Origin: Marinobacter salinexigens | GTDB lineage: Bacteria > Pseudomonadota > Gammaproteobacteria > Pseudomonadales > Oleiphilaceae | Assembly (NCBI RefSeq): GCF_008370345.1 | Contig: NZ_VTUU01000002.1 | Location: 558,001-622,000, forward strand | Direction of reading: 5' to 3' | DNA: 64,000 nt | In this document: piece by piece, positions 41,950 to 51,297 of the stretch | Position numbering within the stretch: position 1 is the first letter of the stretch | Layout of the letters: each line of letters begins with the position of its first letter | Translations under genes and position numbers: made by a program | The notes under the pieces: model-generated | Database searches by the model: none | Told to the model about the DNA's origin: nothing | The model's input: the letters and a program-made list of their open reading frames with translations, nothing else

Positions 41950-44900
41950 TTACTCAGCGGGGTCATAGGACAGGCTTGGTGCCAGCCAGCGTTCGGCCTC
42001 CGCTTTCGAGATTCCCTTGCGTTCAGCATAGTCTTCAACCTGATCGGCGCCAATTTTTCCAACGGCGAAGTACTTGGCGTCAGGGTGGGAGAAATACCAT
42101 CCGGACACGGCAGCCGTCGGGAACATGGCGAAGTGCTCGGTTAGCTCGATACCGGTGTTATTTGTGGCATCCAGAAGACTGAACAGCGTGGCCTTCTCTG
42201 TATGGTCCGGGCACGCGGGGTAGCCTGGGGCAGGGCGAATCCCTCGATACCGTTCCTTTATCAGGTCTTCGTTCTGCAGTTCCTCGTCTGGTGCATAGGC
42301 CCAGAATTCGCGTCTTACACGCTCATGCATCCGCTCTGCAAAAGCTTCGGCCAGGCGGTCGGCCAGCGCTTTCACCATGATCGAGTTGTAGTCGTCGTGG
42401 GCTTCCTTGAACTCCTGGGCAAACTCTTCTGCACCAATGCCAGTCGTCACGGCAAAGCCGCCAACATAGTCAACAGCGCCGCCTTCCGGAGAAACGAAGT
42501 CCGAGAGGGCCATCATGGCCTTTCCGGGCGCCTTTTCGTCCTGCTGGCGCAAGTGATGCAATACAGTCAGTTCCTCAGAGCGCGATTCGTCGGTATAGAC
42601 AACCACATCATCGCCGCGACGGTTCGCCGGCCAGAAGCCGATAACGGCACGGGCTGTTACACGCTTTTCATCGATCATGCGCCGCAGGATTTTCTGGGCG
42701 TCATCGAACAACGTGCGTGCGGCTTCACCCCGTTTCGGGTCATCAAAGATAGCGGGATATTTCCCTGACATATCCCAGGAAATAAAGAACGGTGTCCAGT
42801 CGATGTAGTCGACCAGCTCGTTCAGGTCATATTCTTCGAATGCGCGTACGCCGGTAAACGCAGGTTTGGGAATATCATAGCCCTCAAATGCGATGTCCGG
42901 TGCGCGCTCACGGGCTTCCTTAAGGGATACCAGCTTGGTTCGTTCGCCACGGTTTTTACGGCGCTCACGGATTTCATCGTATTCTTTGCGGGTGGCTTCC
43001 ACCAGCTTTGGCTTTGCTGTTTTGCTCAAAAGCTGGGAGGCGACGTTAACGCAACGCGAAGCGTCCGATACGTACAGGGCGATGTCATTTTTGAACTGGG
43101 GCTCAATCTTGACCGCCGTGTGTGCTTTGGAGGTGGTAGCACCACCGATCATAAGCGGAAGGTTGATATCGAGCCGTTGCATTTCCCGGGCGACGTGAAC
43201 CATCTCGTCCAGAGAAGGTGTAATCAGGCCACTAAGGCCGATGATGTCCACGTTTTCTTTGCGTGCGGTTTCAAGGATCTTGTCGCAGGGAACCATAACG
43301 CCGAGATCGATCACTTCATAGTTGTTGCACTGCAACACAACGCCCACAATGTTTTTACCAATGTCATGCACGTCGCCCTTGACCGTTGCCATCAGGATTT
43401 TGCCTTTGGCTTCCTGTCCTTCAGATTTTTCCGCCTCGATAAACGGAATAAGGTGGGCGACAGCCTGCTTCATTACCCGGGCGCTTTTTACGACCTGAGG
43501 CAAGAACATTTTTCCGTCACCGAAGAGATCGCCGACCACGTTCATGCCATCCATGAGTGGCCCTTCGATAACTTCAATCGGGCGCTCTGCGTTCAGGCGG
43601 CAGGCTTCGGTATCCTCAATGATGTAGGTGGTGATTCCTTTAACCAGGGCGTGCTCAAGCCGCTTCTCAACCGGCCACTCACGCCAGGCAAGATTTTCTT
43701 CCTGGGTTTTGCCACCCTGTCCTTTGAACCGTTCCGCAATTTCAAGCAAACGGTCAGTGGCGTCGTCTCTCCGGTTCAGAACGACATCTTCTACCAGCTC
43801 TTTCAGTTCCGGGTCAATCTCATCATATATCACCAGTTGGCCCGGATTCACGATACCCATGTTCATTCCGGCCTTGATGGCGTGATACAGGAACACCGAG
43901 TGGATAGCTTCACGGACTACATCATTGCCACGGAACGAGAATGAAACGTTACTCACGCCACCGGAAATTGATGCGTGGGGCAGGTTCTCACGAATCCAGC
44001 GGCTGGCATTAATGAAATCCACCGCGTAGTTGTTATGTTCTTCGATACCGGTTGCAATGGCGAAGATGTTCGGATCGAAGATAATGTCGGCCGGATTGAA
44101 GCCAATACCGGTGAGCACGTCGTAAGAGCGTTTACAGATCTCTGTCTTGCGCTCGTAGGTATCAGCCTGACCCTGTTCGTCAAATGCCATAACAACGACG
44201 GCTGCGCCATAGCGCATACAGTCTTTTGCCCGTTTGATGAATTCTTCCTCGCCTTCCTTGAGGCTGATGGAATTCACAACAGCCTTGCCCTGGATGCAGC
44301 GAAGACCCGCTTCGATTACGTCCCATTTTGACGAGTCGATCATAACGGGAACGCGGGAGATGTCTGGCTCAGAGGCGACCAGATTCAGGAACGTAACCAT
44401 GACGTCCTTTGAATCGAGCATGCCTTCATCCATATTGATATCGATGATCTGGGCGCCATTCTCAACCTGGTCCCGGGCAACGCTGAGAGCCTCTTCGTAC
44501 TGCTCCTCTTTGATCAGGCGCAGGAAACGCTTGGAGCCAGTAACGTTGGTACGTTCACCCACGTTGATAAACAGGGTGTTTTCATCGCCGGTGAAGGGCT
44601 CCAGGCCAGAAAGACGAAGCGCTTTGGGACGCTCAGGAATCTTTCGGGGGGCATAAGGAGCAACGGCTTTCGCGATCGCCTCGATATGGTCCGGGCGTGA
44701 GCCGCAGCAACCGCCGATGATGTTGAGGAATCCGTCCTGGGCAAAACTTTTGATGATCTCGGCCATTTCTTCCGGCGTTTGATCGTATTCTCCGAACTCG
44801 TTGGGCAAACCAGCATTGGGGTGCGCACTGACGTAGGATTCTGCTTTGTTCGACAGTTCTTCGATATAGGGACGCAGGGCGTCAGCACCCAGGGCACAGT

Positions 44901-45645
44901 TAAGGCCCACGGAGATCGGCTTGGCGTGGGCAACCGAGTTCCAGAAAGCCTCGGTTGTCTGACCGGAGAGCGTGCGGCCGGAGGCATCGGTAATCGTGCC
45001 GGAAATCATGATAGGCAGTGTGATGCCGCTGTCTTCAAAGTATTGCTGGGTCGCGTAAATGGCGGCTTTTGCGTTCAGGGTGTCGAATATGGTTTCGATG
45101 AGAATCAGGTCAGAGCCACCTTCGACGAGGCCTTCGACTGCTTCGTAGTAGTTGTCGACAAGTGTCTGAAAATCGACATTCCGGAATCCCGGGTTATTCA
45201 CGTCCGGAGAGATGGAAGCTGTTCTGGAAGTCGGGCCAACAGCACCGGCTACAAAGCGCGGCTTGCTCGGGTTTTTGCGTGTGAATTCGTCGGCGATTTC
45301 CCGGGCAAGCCTGGCGCCGGCAACGTTCAACTCTTTGGCAATGTCTTCCAGACCATAGTCCGCCTGGGACAAGCGAGTAGAGTTAAAGGTATTGGTTTCG
45401 ATTATATCTGCGCCGGCATCCAGGTAATCCGCGTGGATATTGCGGAGAAGGGCAGGCTGAGTGAGGTTCAGCAGGTCGTTGTTGCCCTGGATTTCACGAT
45501 GATAATCCGCAAACCGATCTCCGCGGAACGCCTGTTCGTCCAGCTTCTGATTCTGGATCATTGTCCCCATGCCGCCATCAAGAATCACGATGCGATCCTT
45601 CAGAGCTTGGTTTAATTGTTCCAGACGGGTATTACGATCGGTCAT
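41950..45645 (-). CDS. metH: Cobalamin-dependent methionine synthase
   Basis: Transfers a methyl group from methyltetrahydrofolate through cobalamin to homocysteine. All modules are present in 1231 residues: the homocysteine domain (1-330) with zinc cysteines in GLNCALGA and IIGGCCGS; the pterin-binding domain (about 350-620) starting near [13 protein letters not shown]; the helical cap (650-740); the B12 domain with the cobalt-ligating His in [17 protein letters not shown]; and the C-terminal reactivation domain (from about 900) with [15 protein letters not shown]. Homocysteine probably comes from MetZ (10.7 kb). The leader does not show a recognisable cobalamin or SAH riboswitch. Confidence 0.97.
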   Translation of the reverse strand: MTDRNTRLEQLNQALKDRIVILDGGMGTMIQNQKLDEQAFRGDRFADYHREIQGNNDLLNLTQPALLRNIHADYLDAGADIIETNTFNSTRLSQADYGLEDIAKELNVAGARLAREIADEFTRKNPSKPRFVAGAVGPTSRTASISPDVNNPGFRNVDFQTLVDNYYEAVEGLVEGGSDLILIETIFDTLNAKAAIYATQQYFEDSGITLPIMISGTITDASGRTLSGQTTEAFWNSVAHAKPISVGLNCALGADALRPYIEELSNKAESYVSAHPNAGLPNEFGEYDQTPEEMAEIIKSFAQDGFLNIIGGCCGSRPDHIEAIAKAVAPYAPRKIPERPKALRLSGLEPFTGDENTLFINVGERTNVTGSKRFLRLIKEEQYEEALSVARDQVENGAQIIDINMDEGMLDSKDVMVTFLNLVASEPDISRVPVMIDSSKWDVIEAGLRCIQGKAVVNSISLKEGEEEFIKRAKDCMRYGAAVVVMAFDEQGQADTYERKTEICKRSYDVLTGIGFNPADIIFDPNIFAIATGIEEHNNYAVDFINASRWIRENLPHASISGGVSNVSFSFRGNDVVREAIHSVFLYHAIKAGMNMGIVNPGQLVIYDEIDPELKELVEDVVLNRRDDATDRLLEIAERFKGQGGKTQEENLAWREWPVEKRLEHALVKGITTYIIEDTEACRLNAERPIEVIEGPLMDGMNVVGDLFGDGKMFLPQVVKSARVMKQAVAHLIPFIEAEKSEGQEAKGKILMATVKGDVHDIGKNIVGVVLQCNNYEVIDLGVMVPCDKILETARKENVDIIGLSGLITPSLDEMVHVAREMQRLDINLPLMIGGATTSKAHTAVKIEPQFKNDIALYVSDASRCVNVASQLLSKTAKPKLVEATRKEYDEIRERRKNRGERTKLVSLKEARERAPDIAFEGYDIPKPAFTGVRAFEEYDLNELVDYIDWTPFFISWDMSGKYPAIFDDPKRGEAARTLFDDAQKILRRMIDEKRVTARAVIGFWPANRRGDDVVVYTDESRSEELTVLHHLRQQDEKAPGKAMMALSDFVSPEGGAVDYVGGFAVTTGIGAEEFAQEFKEAHDDYNSIMVKALADRLAEAFAERMHERVRREFWAYAPDEELQNEDLIKERYRGIRPAPGYPACPDHTEKATLFSLLDATNNTGIELTEHFAMFPTAAVSGWYFSHPDAKYFAVGKIGADQVEDYAERKGISKAEAERWLAPSLSYDPAE

Positions 45646-45727
45646 AGCGTCAGTTCCGGATGTCGTTGTTGGCGGCGCATTTACATTAATGGCGCGGGAT
45701 CATAGCAAAAATGCCGGGTGTCGTCTT

Positions 45728-45746
45728 AGTACGAATGATCATTATC
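45728..45746. promoter_or_regulatory. Weak Fur-box-like sequence between metH and nfuA
   Basis: The 19-mer ending in ATCATTATC matches the classical Fur consensus at 13 of 19 positions (9 of 9 in the right half) and contains a perfect palindrome AATGATCATT. NfuA is an iron-sulfur protein, so iron control would make sense, but the left half is poor. Confidence 0.25.
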
Positions 45747-45877
45747 AATTGCCCCGATGATTTGCACCCTATACGGGAAATTAAGTAGTCCCGTTAATGC
45801 CCGACTATTTTACTTGGTCTTTTATGTTCCTGAGAACTCCCTTAAAATGGTGACAAACACACTAATGGGTTGGAATC

Positions 45878-46465
45878 ATGGCATTGGTTACTGTGACAGA
45901 TCCCGCACGGGATTACCTTGCGCAACTTATCGAGAAGCAGGACGTAGAAGGCATGGGGGTGCGTATTTTCGTGACCCAGCCCGGTACCAAGAATGCAGAA
46001 ACCTGTCTTGCCTACTGTCCACCCAACGAGATCGTACCGACTGACGAACAAGTGGACCTTGGCAAGTTCACACTCTACCTTGACCACGCATCGGTGCCGT
46101 TCCTTGAAGAAGCCTATGTCGATTACTCAAAGGATCAGATGGGCGGCCAACTGACGATCAAGGCGCCAAATGCCAAGGTGCCGAATGTGGACGAGAACGC
46201 TCCGCTTCCGGATCGGGTGAATTACGTTCTGGCATCTGAGATCAACCCGAACCTTGCCGCTCACGGCGGTGAAGTTTCCCTGGTTGAGATCGTTGACGAA
46301 TCTGTGGCCGTGCTTCGCTTCGGTGGAGGGTGCCAGGGGTGTTCAGCTGTGAGCCTGACGCTCAAGCAAGGTGTTGAGACCACGTTGACCGAACGCGTTC
46401 CGGAGATTACGGAAGTGCGTGACGTTACAGATCACACTCAGACCGAAAACGCCTACTACCAGTAA
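45878..46465 (+). CDS. nfuA: Fe-S biogenesis protein NfuA
   Basis: Carrier that delivers 4Fe-4S clusters to apo-proteins under iron or oxidative stress. An N-terminal degenerate A-type domain ([21 protein letters not shown]...) is joined to a C-terminal Nfu domain with the cluster-binding motif [19 protein letters not shown]. At 195 residues it has the NfuA two-domain architecture. It is divergent from metH. Confidence 0.94.
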   Translation: MALVTVTDPARDYLAQLIEKQDVEGMGVRIFVTQPGTKNAETCLAYCPPNEIVPTDEQVDLGKFTLYLDHASVPFLEEAYVDYSKDQMGGQLTIKAPNAKVPNVDENAPLPDRVNYVLASEINPNLAAHGGEVSLVEIVDESVAVLRFGGGCQGCSAVSLTLKQGVETTLTERVPEITEVRDVTDHTQTENAYYQ

Positions 46466-46503
46466 GTTCCGGCAGCCCGGCTGTCCCGGGTTGGCTTGTA
46501 TCG

Positions 46504-46523
46504 CCGCGCCTGACAGGGCGCGG
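46504..46523 (+). terminator. GC-rich hairpin after nfuA
   Basis: CCGCGCC / GGCGCGG stem located 38 bases after the nfuA stop. There is no T run after it, so it may only protect the 3' end. The rest of the gap to 46712 (about 190 bases) shows no gene. Confidence 0.3.
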
Positions 46524-46712
46524 TCGTCCCTTCAGATCCACGGCAAGCTGCCGCATTTCCACTTCAAGACTGGCGTCACGGCCAATGTTGCGACAAGCCA
46601 GTTGCTTCATGATTTGTCATATAAACGGCTACAACCTGGCTCTACCATTCAGGCTGTATACGAAAATATGAATATTGGCATTTAATGCCGCGTTTATTAT
46701 CAGGGGTTCAAC

Positions 46713-47927
46713 TTGTTCGACGCTGCGCTTCTGTCAGTGCCTGTGATGGCCGCCGTTGTGGGCTGGTTCACCAATTGGCTTGCAATTCAGATGTCCTTCT
46801 ATCCGGTCCAGTTCATCGGGATCGGATCGGTTGGCTGGCAGGGCGTTATTCCCCGAAAAGCGGAAAAAATGGCGCATATCTGTATTGATCGAACTCTCCA
46901 GCAGTTTGGAGACCTGAATGCGGTTTATCAGAAACTGGAGCCCCAACGGATCGTTGAACAGGTGGTATCGCAAGTGACGCCAAGGCTGGATGAGTACATC
47001 GACGAAGTGATGTACGAGATCCAGCCAGTGCTATGGGACAACCTGCCACTGTTTCTGAAAAACCGTATCTACCAGTGGGCAAGGGAGCAATTACCCTCCC
47101 GTATCGAAGAACTTATGGAAGATTTCGGCGATGACCTCGATGATCTGGTAGATCTCAAAGCACTACTCAGTCGCGAGCTGGCCTCCCATCCGGATCTGAT
47201 GAATCGCATTTTCCAGCAGGCAGGCTCGGTTGAATTGCGTTCTGTTATCAACCGGGGCGCCGGTATAGGCGCGATTCTTGGCGCGGCACTTGTTCCCCTG
47301 TGGACCCATTACCCTGAACCCTGGCTACTGCCGATAGGTGGCTTTGCCATTGGTTTTTTGACCAACTGGATCGCAATCAACCTGATTTTTTCGCCGCTTC
47401 GTCCTCGACGGGTGCTTTTCTGGAAAATTCAGGGCCTGTTTCTGCGCAGACAGTCCGAAATCAGCGATATCTGGGCGAAACTCGTTGCCGAAGAACTGAT
47501 TACGGTCGAGAAGGTGGCTGATGCCATGGTGAACGGCAATCAGGGTGAGCGGACCCGCGCCATCATCCAGAAACACCTGCGCCCCCTGCTGGATAATTCA
47601 ATAATTATGAAGCTGTCAGCTCAGGTCACCGTGGGCATGACCGGCTATACCGAACTCAAGAAGGTGATGAACCAGAAAGCCGTGCTGGCGACAAGGGATG
47701 TGTTCAGTGACCCCGATTTCAATCGCGAAAGAGCTCCAGTGGTTGCGGAAGTGCTGTCTGGCCAGATGAAATCCCTTGGCCCCGTTGAGTTTCAGGACAT
47801 CCTCAGGCCGGCGTTTCGCGAGGAAGAGCTTCGGCTTATGTTGGTTGGGGGTATATTCGGGGCGATGGCGGGAGCTCTGCAGTTCATTTCACTCACCTCT
47901 CTGACTTTCCAGGGCCTGTTTGCTTGA
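46713..47927 (+). CDS. DUF445 family membrane protein
   Basis: 404 residues with the DUF445 duplicated signature: VGWFTNWLAIQMSFYPVQF near the N-terminus and GFLTNWIAINLIFSPLRPR near residue 215. An N-terminal helix, a pair of central helices and one C-terminal helix (GGIFGAMAGALQFI) surround two long soluble segments. TTG 46713 is chosen because it gives MFDAALLSVPVMAAVVGWF directly at the first helix and has AGGGG upstream. The function is unknown. Confidence 0.82.
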   Translation: MFDAALLSVPVMAAVVGWFTNWLAIQMSFYPVQFIGIGSVGWQGVIPRKAEKMAHICIDRTLQQFGDLNAVYQKLEPQRIVEQVVSQVTPRLDEYIDEVMYEIQPVLWDNLPLFLKNRIYQWAREQLPSRIEELMEDFGDDLDDLVDLKALLSRELASHPDLMNRIFQQAGSVELRSVINRGAGIGAILGAALVPLWTHYPEPWLLPIGGFAIGFLTNWIAINLIFSPLRPRRVLFWKIQGLFLRRQSEISDIWAKLVAEELITVEKVADAMVNGNQGERTRAIIQKHLRPLLDNSIIMKLSAQVTVGMTGYTELKKVMNQKAVLATRDVFSDPDFNRERAPVVAEVLSGQMKSLGPVEFQDILRPAFREEELRLMLVGGIFGAMAGALQFISLTSLTFQGLFA

Positions 47928-47967
47928 AACGAATGTCGGCCGCGAGATTAAGTAAAGGAGACAATCA

Positions 47968-48327
47968 ATGCCAATCTGGTTAACGGTTCTGGTTCATGCG
48001 CTGGCATCGGCAGTGGCAGTCCTTCTGGTTATGCTGTCGTTCTGGCACCTGATTGTGCGCCCCTACCTTAATGCCAGAGTCGAAGAACTCATCAAGGCGA
48101 CAAATGAGATAGAGCCAAAGGTAACCCGAGGTGTAAAGGCTGGTGTTTCGGAAACCTTACGAGAGCTTCCGGAAGTAGCACTGGATGGTACCGTTCGCGA
48201 GTCAACGCGCCAGTTTTTGAAGTTTGGAAGCGGGTTGTTCGAGAATGGCCTCAGTGCTTTTCTCGGCTCGGCGTCCGACCTGGAACGACATAATCAGAAC
48301 CGGGACGATCAAACGTCCCGGGAATAA
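47968..48327 (+). CDS. Small membrane-anchored protein of unknown function
   Basis: 119 residues: one N-terminal transmembrane helix (LVHALASAVAVLLVMLSFWHLIV), then a helical, mixed-charge domain (ARVEELIKATNEIEPKVTRG...). It starts 40 bp after the DUF445 gene with AAAGGAG as ribosome binding site, suggesting one operon. Its stop codon abuts the tusE stop on the other strand with no base between. No family was recognised. Confidence 0.72.
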   Translation: MPIWLTVLVHALASAVAVLLVMLSFWHLIVRPYLNARVEELIKATNEIEPKVTRGVKAGVSETLRELPEVALDGTVRESTRQFLKFGSGLFENGLSAFLGSASDLERHNQNRDDQTSRE

Positions 48328-48654
48328 TCAAAGGCAGTTAGTCGGTCTGGGTAGGCCGGCAATCCGGCACGCAGTTTTCGCAGGTGTGCCGGGGAACAGT
48401 TGCATCAGGTAAATGCTATTACCTTTTTCTTCGCCCAACGCTTCACGCACCGCTTTCACAAACAGGCGGTTTGAGGGTGGAGATATTTCATGTTGTTTGT
48501 AAAATTCCCTCAAAAACCTGATGATTTCCCAGTGTTTTTCGCTTAGTTCAATGTCGCCCTCACGGGCAATGACTTCGGCTATTTCCCGGCTCCAGGCAAA
48601 GGCATCCTCGAGAAAGCCTTCGTTGTTTCTGGCGGGGAGGTTTGAGGTCGTCAT
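48328..48654 (-). CDS. tusE: Sulfurtransferase TusE (DsrC family)
   Basis: Accepts persulfide sulfur from TusBCD and hands it to MnmA for the 2-thiouridine at the tRNA wobble base. DsrC fold: WSREIAEVIAREGDIELSEKHWEII and the C-terminal arm ending GLPRPTNCL, with the active Cys second from the end and the upstream Cys in KTACRIAG also present. ATG 48654, just after the tusB stop, is preferred to the frame start at 48666. It gives 108 residues. Confidence 0.92.
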   Translation of the reverse strand: MTTSNLPARNNEGFLEDAFAWSREIAEVIAREGDIELSEKHWEIIRFLREFYKQHEISPPSNRLFVKAVREALGEEKGNSIYLMQLFPGTPAKTACRIAGLPRPTNCL

Positions 48655-48656
48655 GA

Positions 48657-48941
48657 TTACCAGCAAATAACTCGTTTGGCTTTGAGAGACAGTTCAACCA
48701 TACCCTGATAGTCGATGGCACCGACGTTGCTCTGGTGAGTGTCTATAGCGCGTGCTGTCAGGTCTGACTTCAGTGCATACACGGTCCGGTCGCCAAGTAC
48801 ACGAGAGGTAGTCAGCGCGAGAACACCATTCTCGGTCAGCAGCAGAGCGTCATCCGATGAAGACATCCCCAAACATTCGGAGAAACGAGGGTGGTCCGGG
48901 GTCTTGTTCAATATATGCAGAGTATGGAAGTCACTCATCAT
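48657..48941 (-). CDS. tusB: Sulfur relay protein TusB
   Basis: 94 residues, DsrH-like: MSDFHTLHILNKTPDHPRFSECL at the N-terminus, GVLALTTSRVLGDRTVYALKSDLTARAI in the centre, and VELSLKAKRVICW at the end. Two adjacent ATGs (48941, 48938) are possible. Third in the tusDCB-E run; forms the TusBCD hexamer. Confidence 0.85.
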   Translation of the reverse strand: MMSDFHTLHILNKTPDHPRFSECLGMSSSDDALLLTENGVLALTTSRVLGDRTVYALKSDLTARAIDTHQSNVGAIDYQGMVELSLKAKRVICW

Positions 48942-48982
48942 TAATGCTCTAGTCTGGTCAATCTTATCATTGGTAGGTCGCT

Positions 48983-49333
48983 TCAGCCGGCAAACAGCAC
49001 ATTCTGGTATCGGCCGATCATGTCAGCATTTCCGTCGATCAGGGTAATGCCATCAGGCAGGTCGTCGACGGTCAGCCCAAAGCGTTCACAAGATGCACTA
49101 TCAACAAGCAGTTGCTCTATACCGAAAATGGGAGCTGCCGAAAGGTTCTTCTCAACGGATTTCTGGTGAATCGAATCAGGTGCCTGGCCTTTGCGCAGCC
49201 AATGCACGCCCGCACCGGTAAACAACAAGCTCGCGGGTTGGTCGAACGCGGCCAGTGAAAAAGCCATGTCCAGCGCTTCACGGCCAGCGAAGCTGCCATA
49301 AGGCGCTTGGTCAATGACGATCAGGGTTTCCAT
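48983..49333 (-). CDS. tusC: Sulfur relay protein TusC
   Basis: 116 residues, DsrF-like: ETLIVIDQAPYGSFAGREALD, then the ASLLFTGAGVHWLRKGQ segment and a late IDGNADMIGRYQNVLFAG. The ATG at 49333 directly follows the tusD stop; the TTG before it is an unlikely start. Confidence 0.87.
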   Translation of the reverse strand: METLIVIDQAPYGSFAGREALDMAFSLAAFDQPASLLFTGAGVHWLRKGQAPDSIHQKSVEKNLSAAPIFGIEQLLVDSASCERFGLTVDDLPDGITLIDGNADMIGRYQNVLFAG

Positions 49334-49336
49334 CAA

Positions 49337-49753
49337 TCAGTCCCCCGCATGGAAATAGAGGGTCTTGGTGGATTTGATGGTGCTCTCCACCCATTCGCCA
49401 AGCCCGGCAATTTCAAAAGCAGGTAGCAGGTTGCTGGCACTCAGTTCGTACCTTTTCTGCTCCTGTTCATTAACCAGTCCTCTGCGTAGCGCTGAGGCGA
49501 TACAAGCGACGGCGGGAATGTTGTGTTCAGCCAGAAATTCTGACCACAATTTCGGCAGGTTCATCTCATCTGACGGCGGTGCGATCAGGGCTGAAGCAAG
49601 GTGAACGCCATCGCCATAGAGAAATACCCGGTCAATACGGTGTCCTGCTGCGATAACAGCCTCTGCGAAAGCAAGCGCGGTCTGAGGCGCCTGAGAGGAA
49701 TAGGGTGCGCCGGTAATGACCAGTGAAAAGCTGTGTTCGGTTGTGTTGCTCAT
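49337..49753 (-). CDS. tusD: Sulfurtransferase TusD
   Basis: 138 residues, DsrE-like, the sulfur-carrying member of TusBCD. The sulfur-accepting Cys is in VACIASALRRGLV; FSLVITGAPYSSQAPQTALAFAEA and VFLYGDGVHLAS form the conserved fold. It is the first gene of the tus operon, downstream of the yccA terminator. No TusA is in the window. Confidence 0.92.
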   Translation of the reverse strand: MSNTTEHSFSLVITGAPYSSQAPQTALAFAEAVIAAGHRIDRVFLYGDGVHLASALIAPPSDEMNLPKLWSEFLAEHNIPAVACIASALRRGLVNEQEQKRYELSASNLLPAFEIAGLGEWVESTIKSTKTLYFHAGD

Positions 49754-49796
49754 GATTACCGGTCTTGTCTTGGGTAATGATCAGTTTACTGAAAGC

Positions 49797-49820
49797 AAAA
49801 GCCCCGGCAAGGGCCGGGGC
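49797..49820 (-). terminator. Rho-independent terminator for yccA
   Basis: AGCCCCGGC / GCCGGGGCT stem with a 3-base loop. Read on the minus strand it is followed by TTTTGCTTTC, just after the yccA stop. Confidence 0.8.
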
Positions 49821-49842
49821 TTTGCTGGAGGGGAGGTTGCAA

Positions 49843-50562
49843 TCAGTCGTCGCCGCTGAACGCCCCAATAAGCTGAAGCAGTGCCACAAACAGGTTGTAG
49901 ATATTCAGGTACAGACCGGTTGTTGCCATGATGTAGTTCTGCTCGCCGCCATTGATGATGCGGCTGGTGTCATAGAGAATAAATCCAGACATCAGGAATA
50001 CAATGGCTGCACTGATTGCGAGGCTGAACGCGGTGATTGCAACACCGAACATGCTGGCAACCAGAGCGCCCAGGGCAGCTACCAACACCACGACCAGACC
50101 AGCTACGAGCATTCCGCGCATAAAGCTGAAATCTTTCTTGGTGGTCAGGACATAGCCAGACAAAGCAAAAAATACCAGGGCCGTGCCGCCAAGGGCCTGC
50201 ATGACGATCTGGCTGCCATTAGACATCTGCAGGTAGTAGTTCAGGGTCGGTCCAAGAGACAGACCAAGAAGGCCGGTGAAGGCGAACACAACACCAATGC
50301 CTGCGCCGCTGTTCGCGGTACGGGGCAGAACCAGCCATACCAGCGCCAGAGCACCCAGGCTGCAGATCAGGCTGGCACCGCGGCCAAGGCCGATGTTCAT
50401 GGAAACCGCTGCCATAATTGCGCTGAACAGCAGGGTCATGGCGAGCAGCGTGTAGGTGTTCTTCAGAACCTTGGAGGCCGCAGGGCTGATGGCAGCCGTC
50501 GCGGACCCGCGGGCAATCATATTGCCCCGGTTCTGTTCGTAGCCGTAATCTCGGTTTTGCAT
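49843..50562 (-). CDS. yccA: Bax inhibitor-1 / YccA family membrane protein
   Basis: 239 residues with seven transmembrane helices starting at LKNTYTLLAMTLLFSAIMAAV. The late FILYDTSRIINGGEQNYIMATTGLYLNIYNLFV segment is the BI-1 signature. In E. coli YccA is a substrate and modulator of the FtsH protease. It has its own promoter and terminator and stands upstream of tus, a context also seen in E. coli and pseudomonads. Confidence 0.9.
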   Translation of the reverse strand: MQNRDYGYEQNRGNMIARGSATAAISPAASKVLKNTYTLLAMTLLFSAIMAAVSMNIGLGRGASLICSLGALALVWLVLPRTANSGAGIGVVFAFTGLLGLSLGPTLNYYLQMSNGSQIVMQALGGTALVFFALSGYVLTTKKDFSFMRGMLVAGLVVVLVAALGALVASMFGVAITAFSLAISAAIVFLMSGFILYDTSRIINGGEQNYIMATTGLYLNIYNLFVALLQLIGAFSGDD

Positions 50563-50640
50563 CTCTCTCTCCGTTAGGTTCCTGTTTGTTGACAGGGAAG
50601 CCTGGGTTGTTAATGAAAGAATCTGAGAAATCTAGTACTG

Positions 50641-50668
50641 ATGATAATGGCACATTCCGGACTTTCAA
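50641..50668 (-). promoter_or_regulatory. Candidate sigma70 promoter for yccA
   Basis: On the minus strand TTGAAA (50663-50668), 16 bases, TATCAT (50641-50646), about 80 bases before the yccA ATG. ATTGAAA with a downstream CCATTAT also loosely resembles a sigma32 element, but the sigma70 reading fits better. Confidence 0.45.
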
Positions 50669-50749
50669 TCATTTATGACCGAAAACCGTACCCGAGATTC
50701 CATTAAATAGAGTTAATGTAAGAAACCCCGGCGAGATTTATGCAGGGCG

Positions 50750-50777
50750 TTGACAGCTCAGGCAAATCCGGTATCAT
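50750..50777 (+). promoter_or_regulatory. Promoter of tRNA-Ser
   Basis: TTGACA (50750-50755), 16 bases, TATCAT (50772-50777), followed by a GC-rich discriminator typical of stable RNA promoters. Start is expected near 50784, about 30 bases before the tRNA. Confidence 0.7.
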
Positions 50778-50812
50778 GCACCCCGCTGTCGATGAGGCAG
50801 CAATGGAAAAAC

Positions 50813-50903
50813 GGTGGGCTGGCAGAGCGGCTGAATGCAGCGGTCTTGAAAACCGCCGAAGGTTAGTAGCCTTCCCGGGGTTCGAATCCCTGGCCCACCG
50901 CCA
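50813..50903 (+). tRNA. tRNA-Ser (anticodon UGA)
   Basis: Acceptor stem GGTGGGC (50813-50819) pairs with GCCCACC (50893-50899), then discriminator G and an encoded CCA. The anticodon stem GCGGT/ACCGC encloses the loop CTTGAAA, giving anticodon TGA. The long variable arm is class II, as expected for serine. Total 91 bases. It would be charged by SerS of this window and decode UCA/UCG and related codons. A T run directly after CCA may aid termination. Confidence 0.96.
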
Positions 50904-51081
50904 TTTTTTCCTGACTCTTCTTTATCAGCCTGTTCTGGCATCGAAATTTCCCAACTGCATTGCTTTCATTCCGGCCTCTGTTCGCTGGTGTTTGCCTCGG
51001 ATAACTGCTTATTGGCTGCCGTCTGCCGGTATGGTCATAATGGGCCTGATTGCACGATCCGTATTTGGGTCAGGAGGGCGC

Positions 51082-51291
51082 ATGACAGATACAGGTAAGA
51101 GCTTCGTGGATAAAACTCAACACGCGTCTGTAGAGCGCGATGACCGGAAATTTTTTGTTTCGGCAAATCGTGGCCGGGCGAGCCACCGAATCCGTTATGT
51201 GGAGTCCGGTGGCGCTGCCGTCGATAATGAAGAATGCACCTTCTGTCAGGCTGTGCCTGTGGCATCTGATGCCGAAGAGGAACGGAGCTAG
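51082..51291 (+). CDS. Small unknown protein (69 residues) after tRNA-Ser
   Basis: ATG 51082 has an unusually strong Shine-Dalgarno (AGGAGGG, 4-base spacing). The product is hydrophilic, without a membrane helix or signal peptide. It has a basic middle (SANRGRASHRIRYVESGG) and one CTFC dicysteine near residue 52. The frame is open upstream across the tRNA, but only the ATG with the SD is credible. It ends 6 bp from the hemH stop on the other strand. No family was recognised; it may be a zinc- or metal-binding microprotein. Confidence 0.5.
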   Translation: MTDTGKSFVDKTQHASVERDDRKFFVSANRGRASHRIRYVESGGAAVDNEECTFCQAVPVASDAEEERS

Positions 51292-51297
51292 GCCGGA

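Noticed and set aside
43120..43944. Plus-strand frame of 274 residues opposite metH
   Set aside because: It lies wholly within the metH coding region and shows no protein features; the antisense frame is open by codon bias.
45646..45877. Cobalamin or SAH riboswitch in front of metH
   Set aside because: No B12-box-like or SAH-aptamer pattern could be recognised in this leader.
50813..50903. tRNA-Ser as an integration site for a genomic island
   Set aside because: No integrase, no repeated tRNA 3' end and only housekeeping genes follow.
50740..51081. N-terminal extension of the 69-residue ORF running through tRNA-Ser
   Set aside because: The frame covers the tRNA and its promoter by chance; the strong ribosome binding site at 51071-51077 marks the internal ATG.
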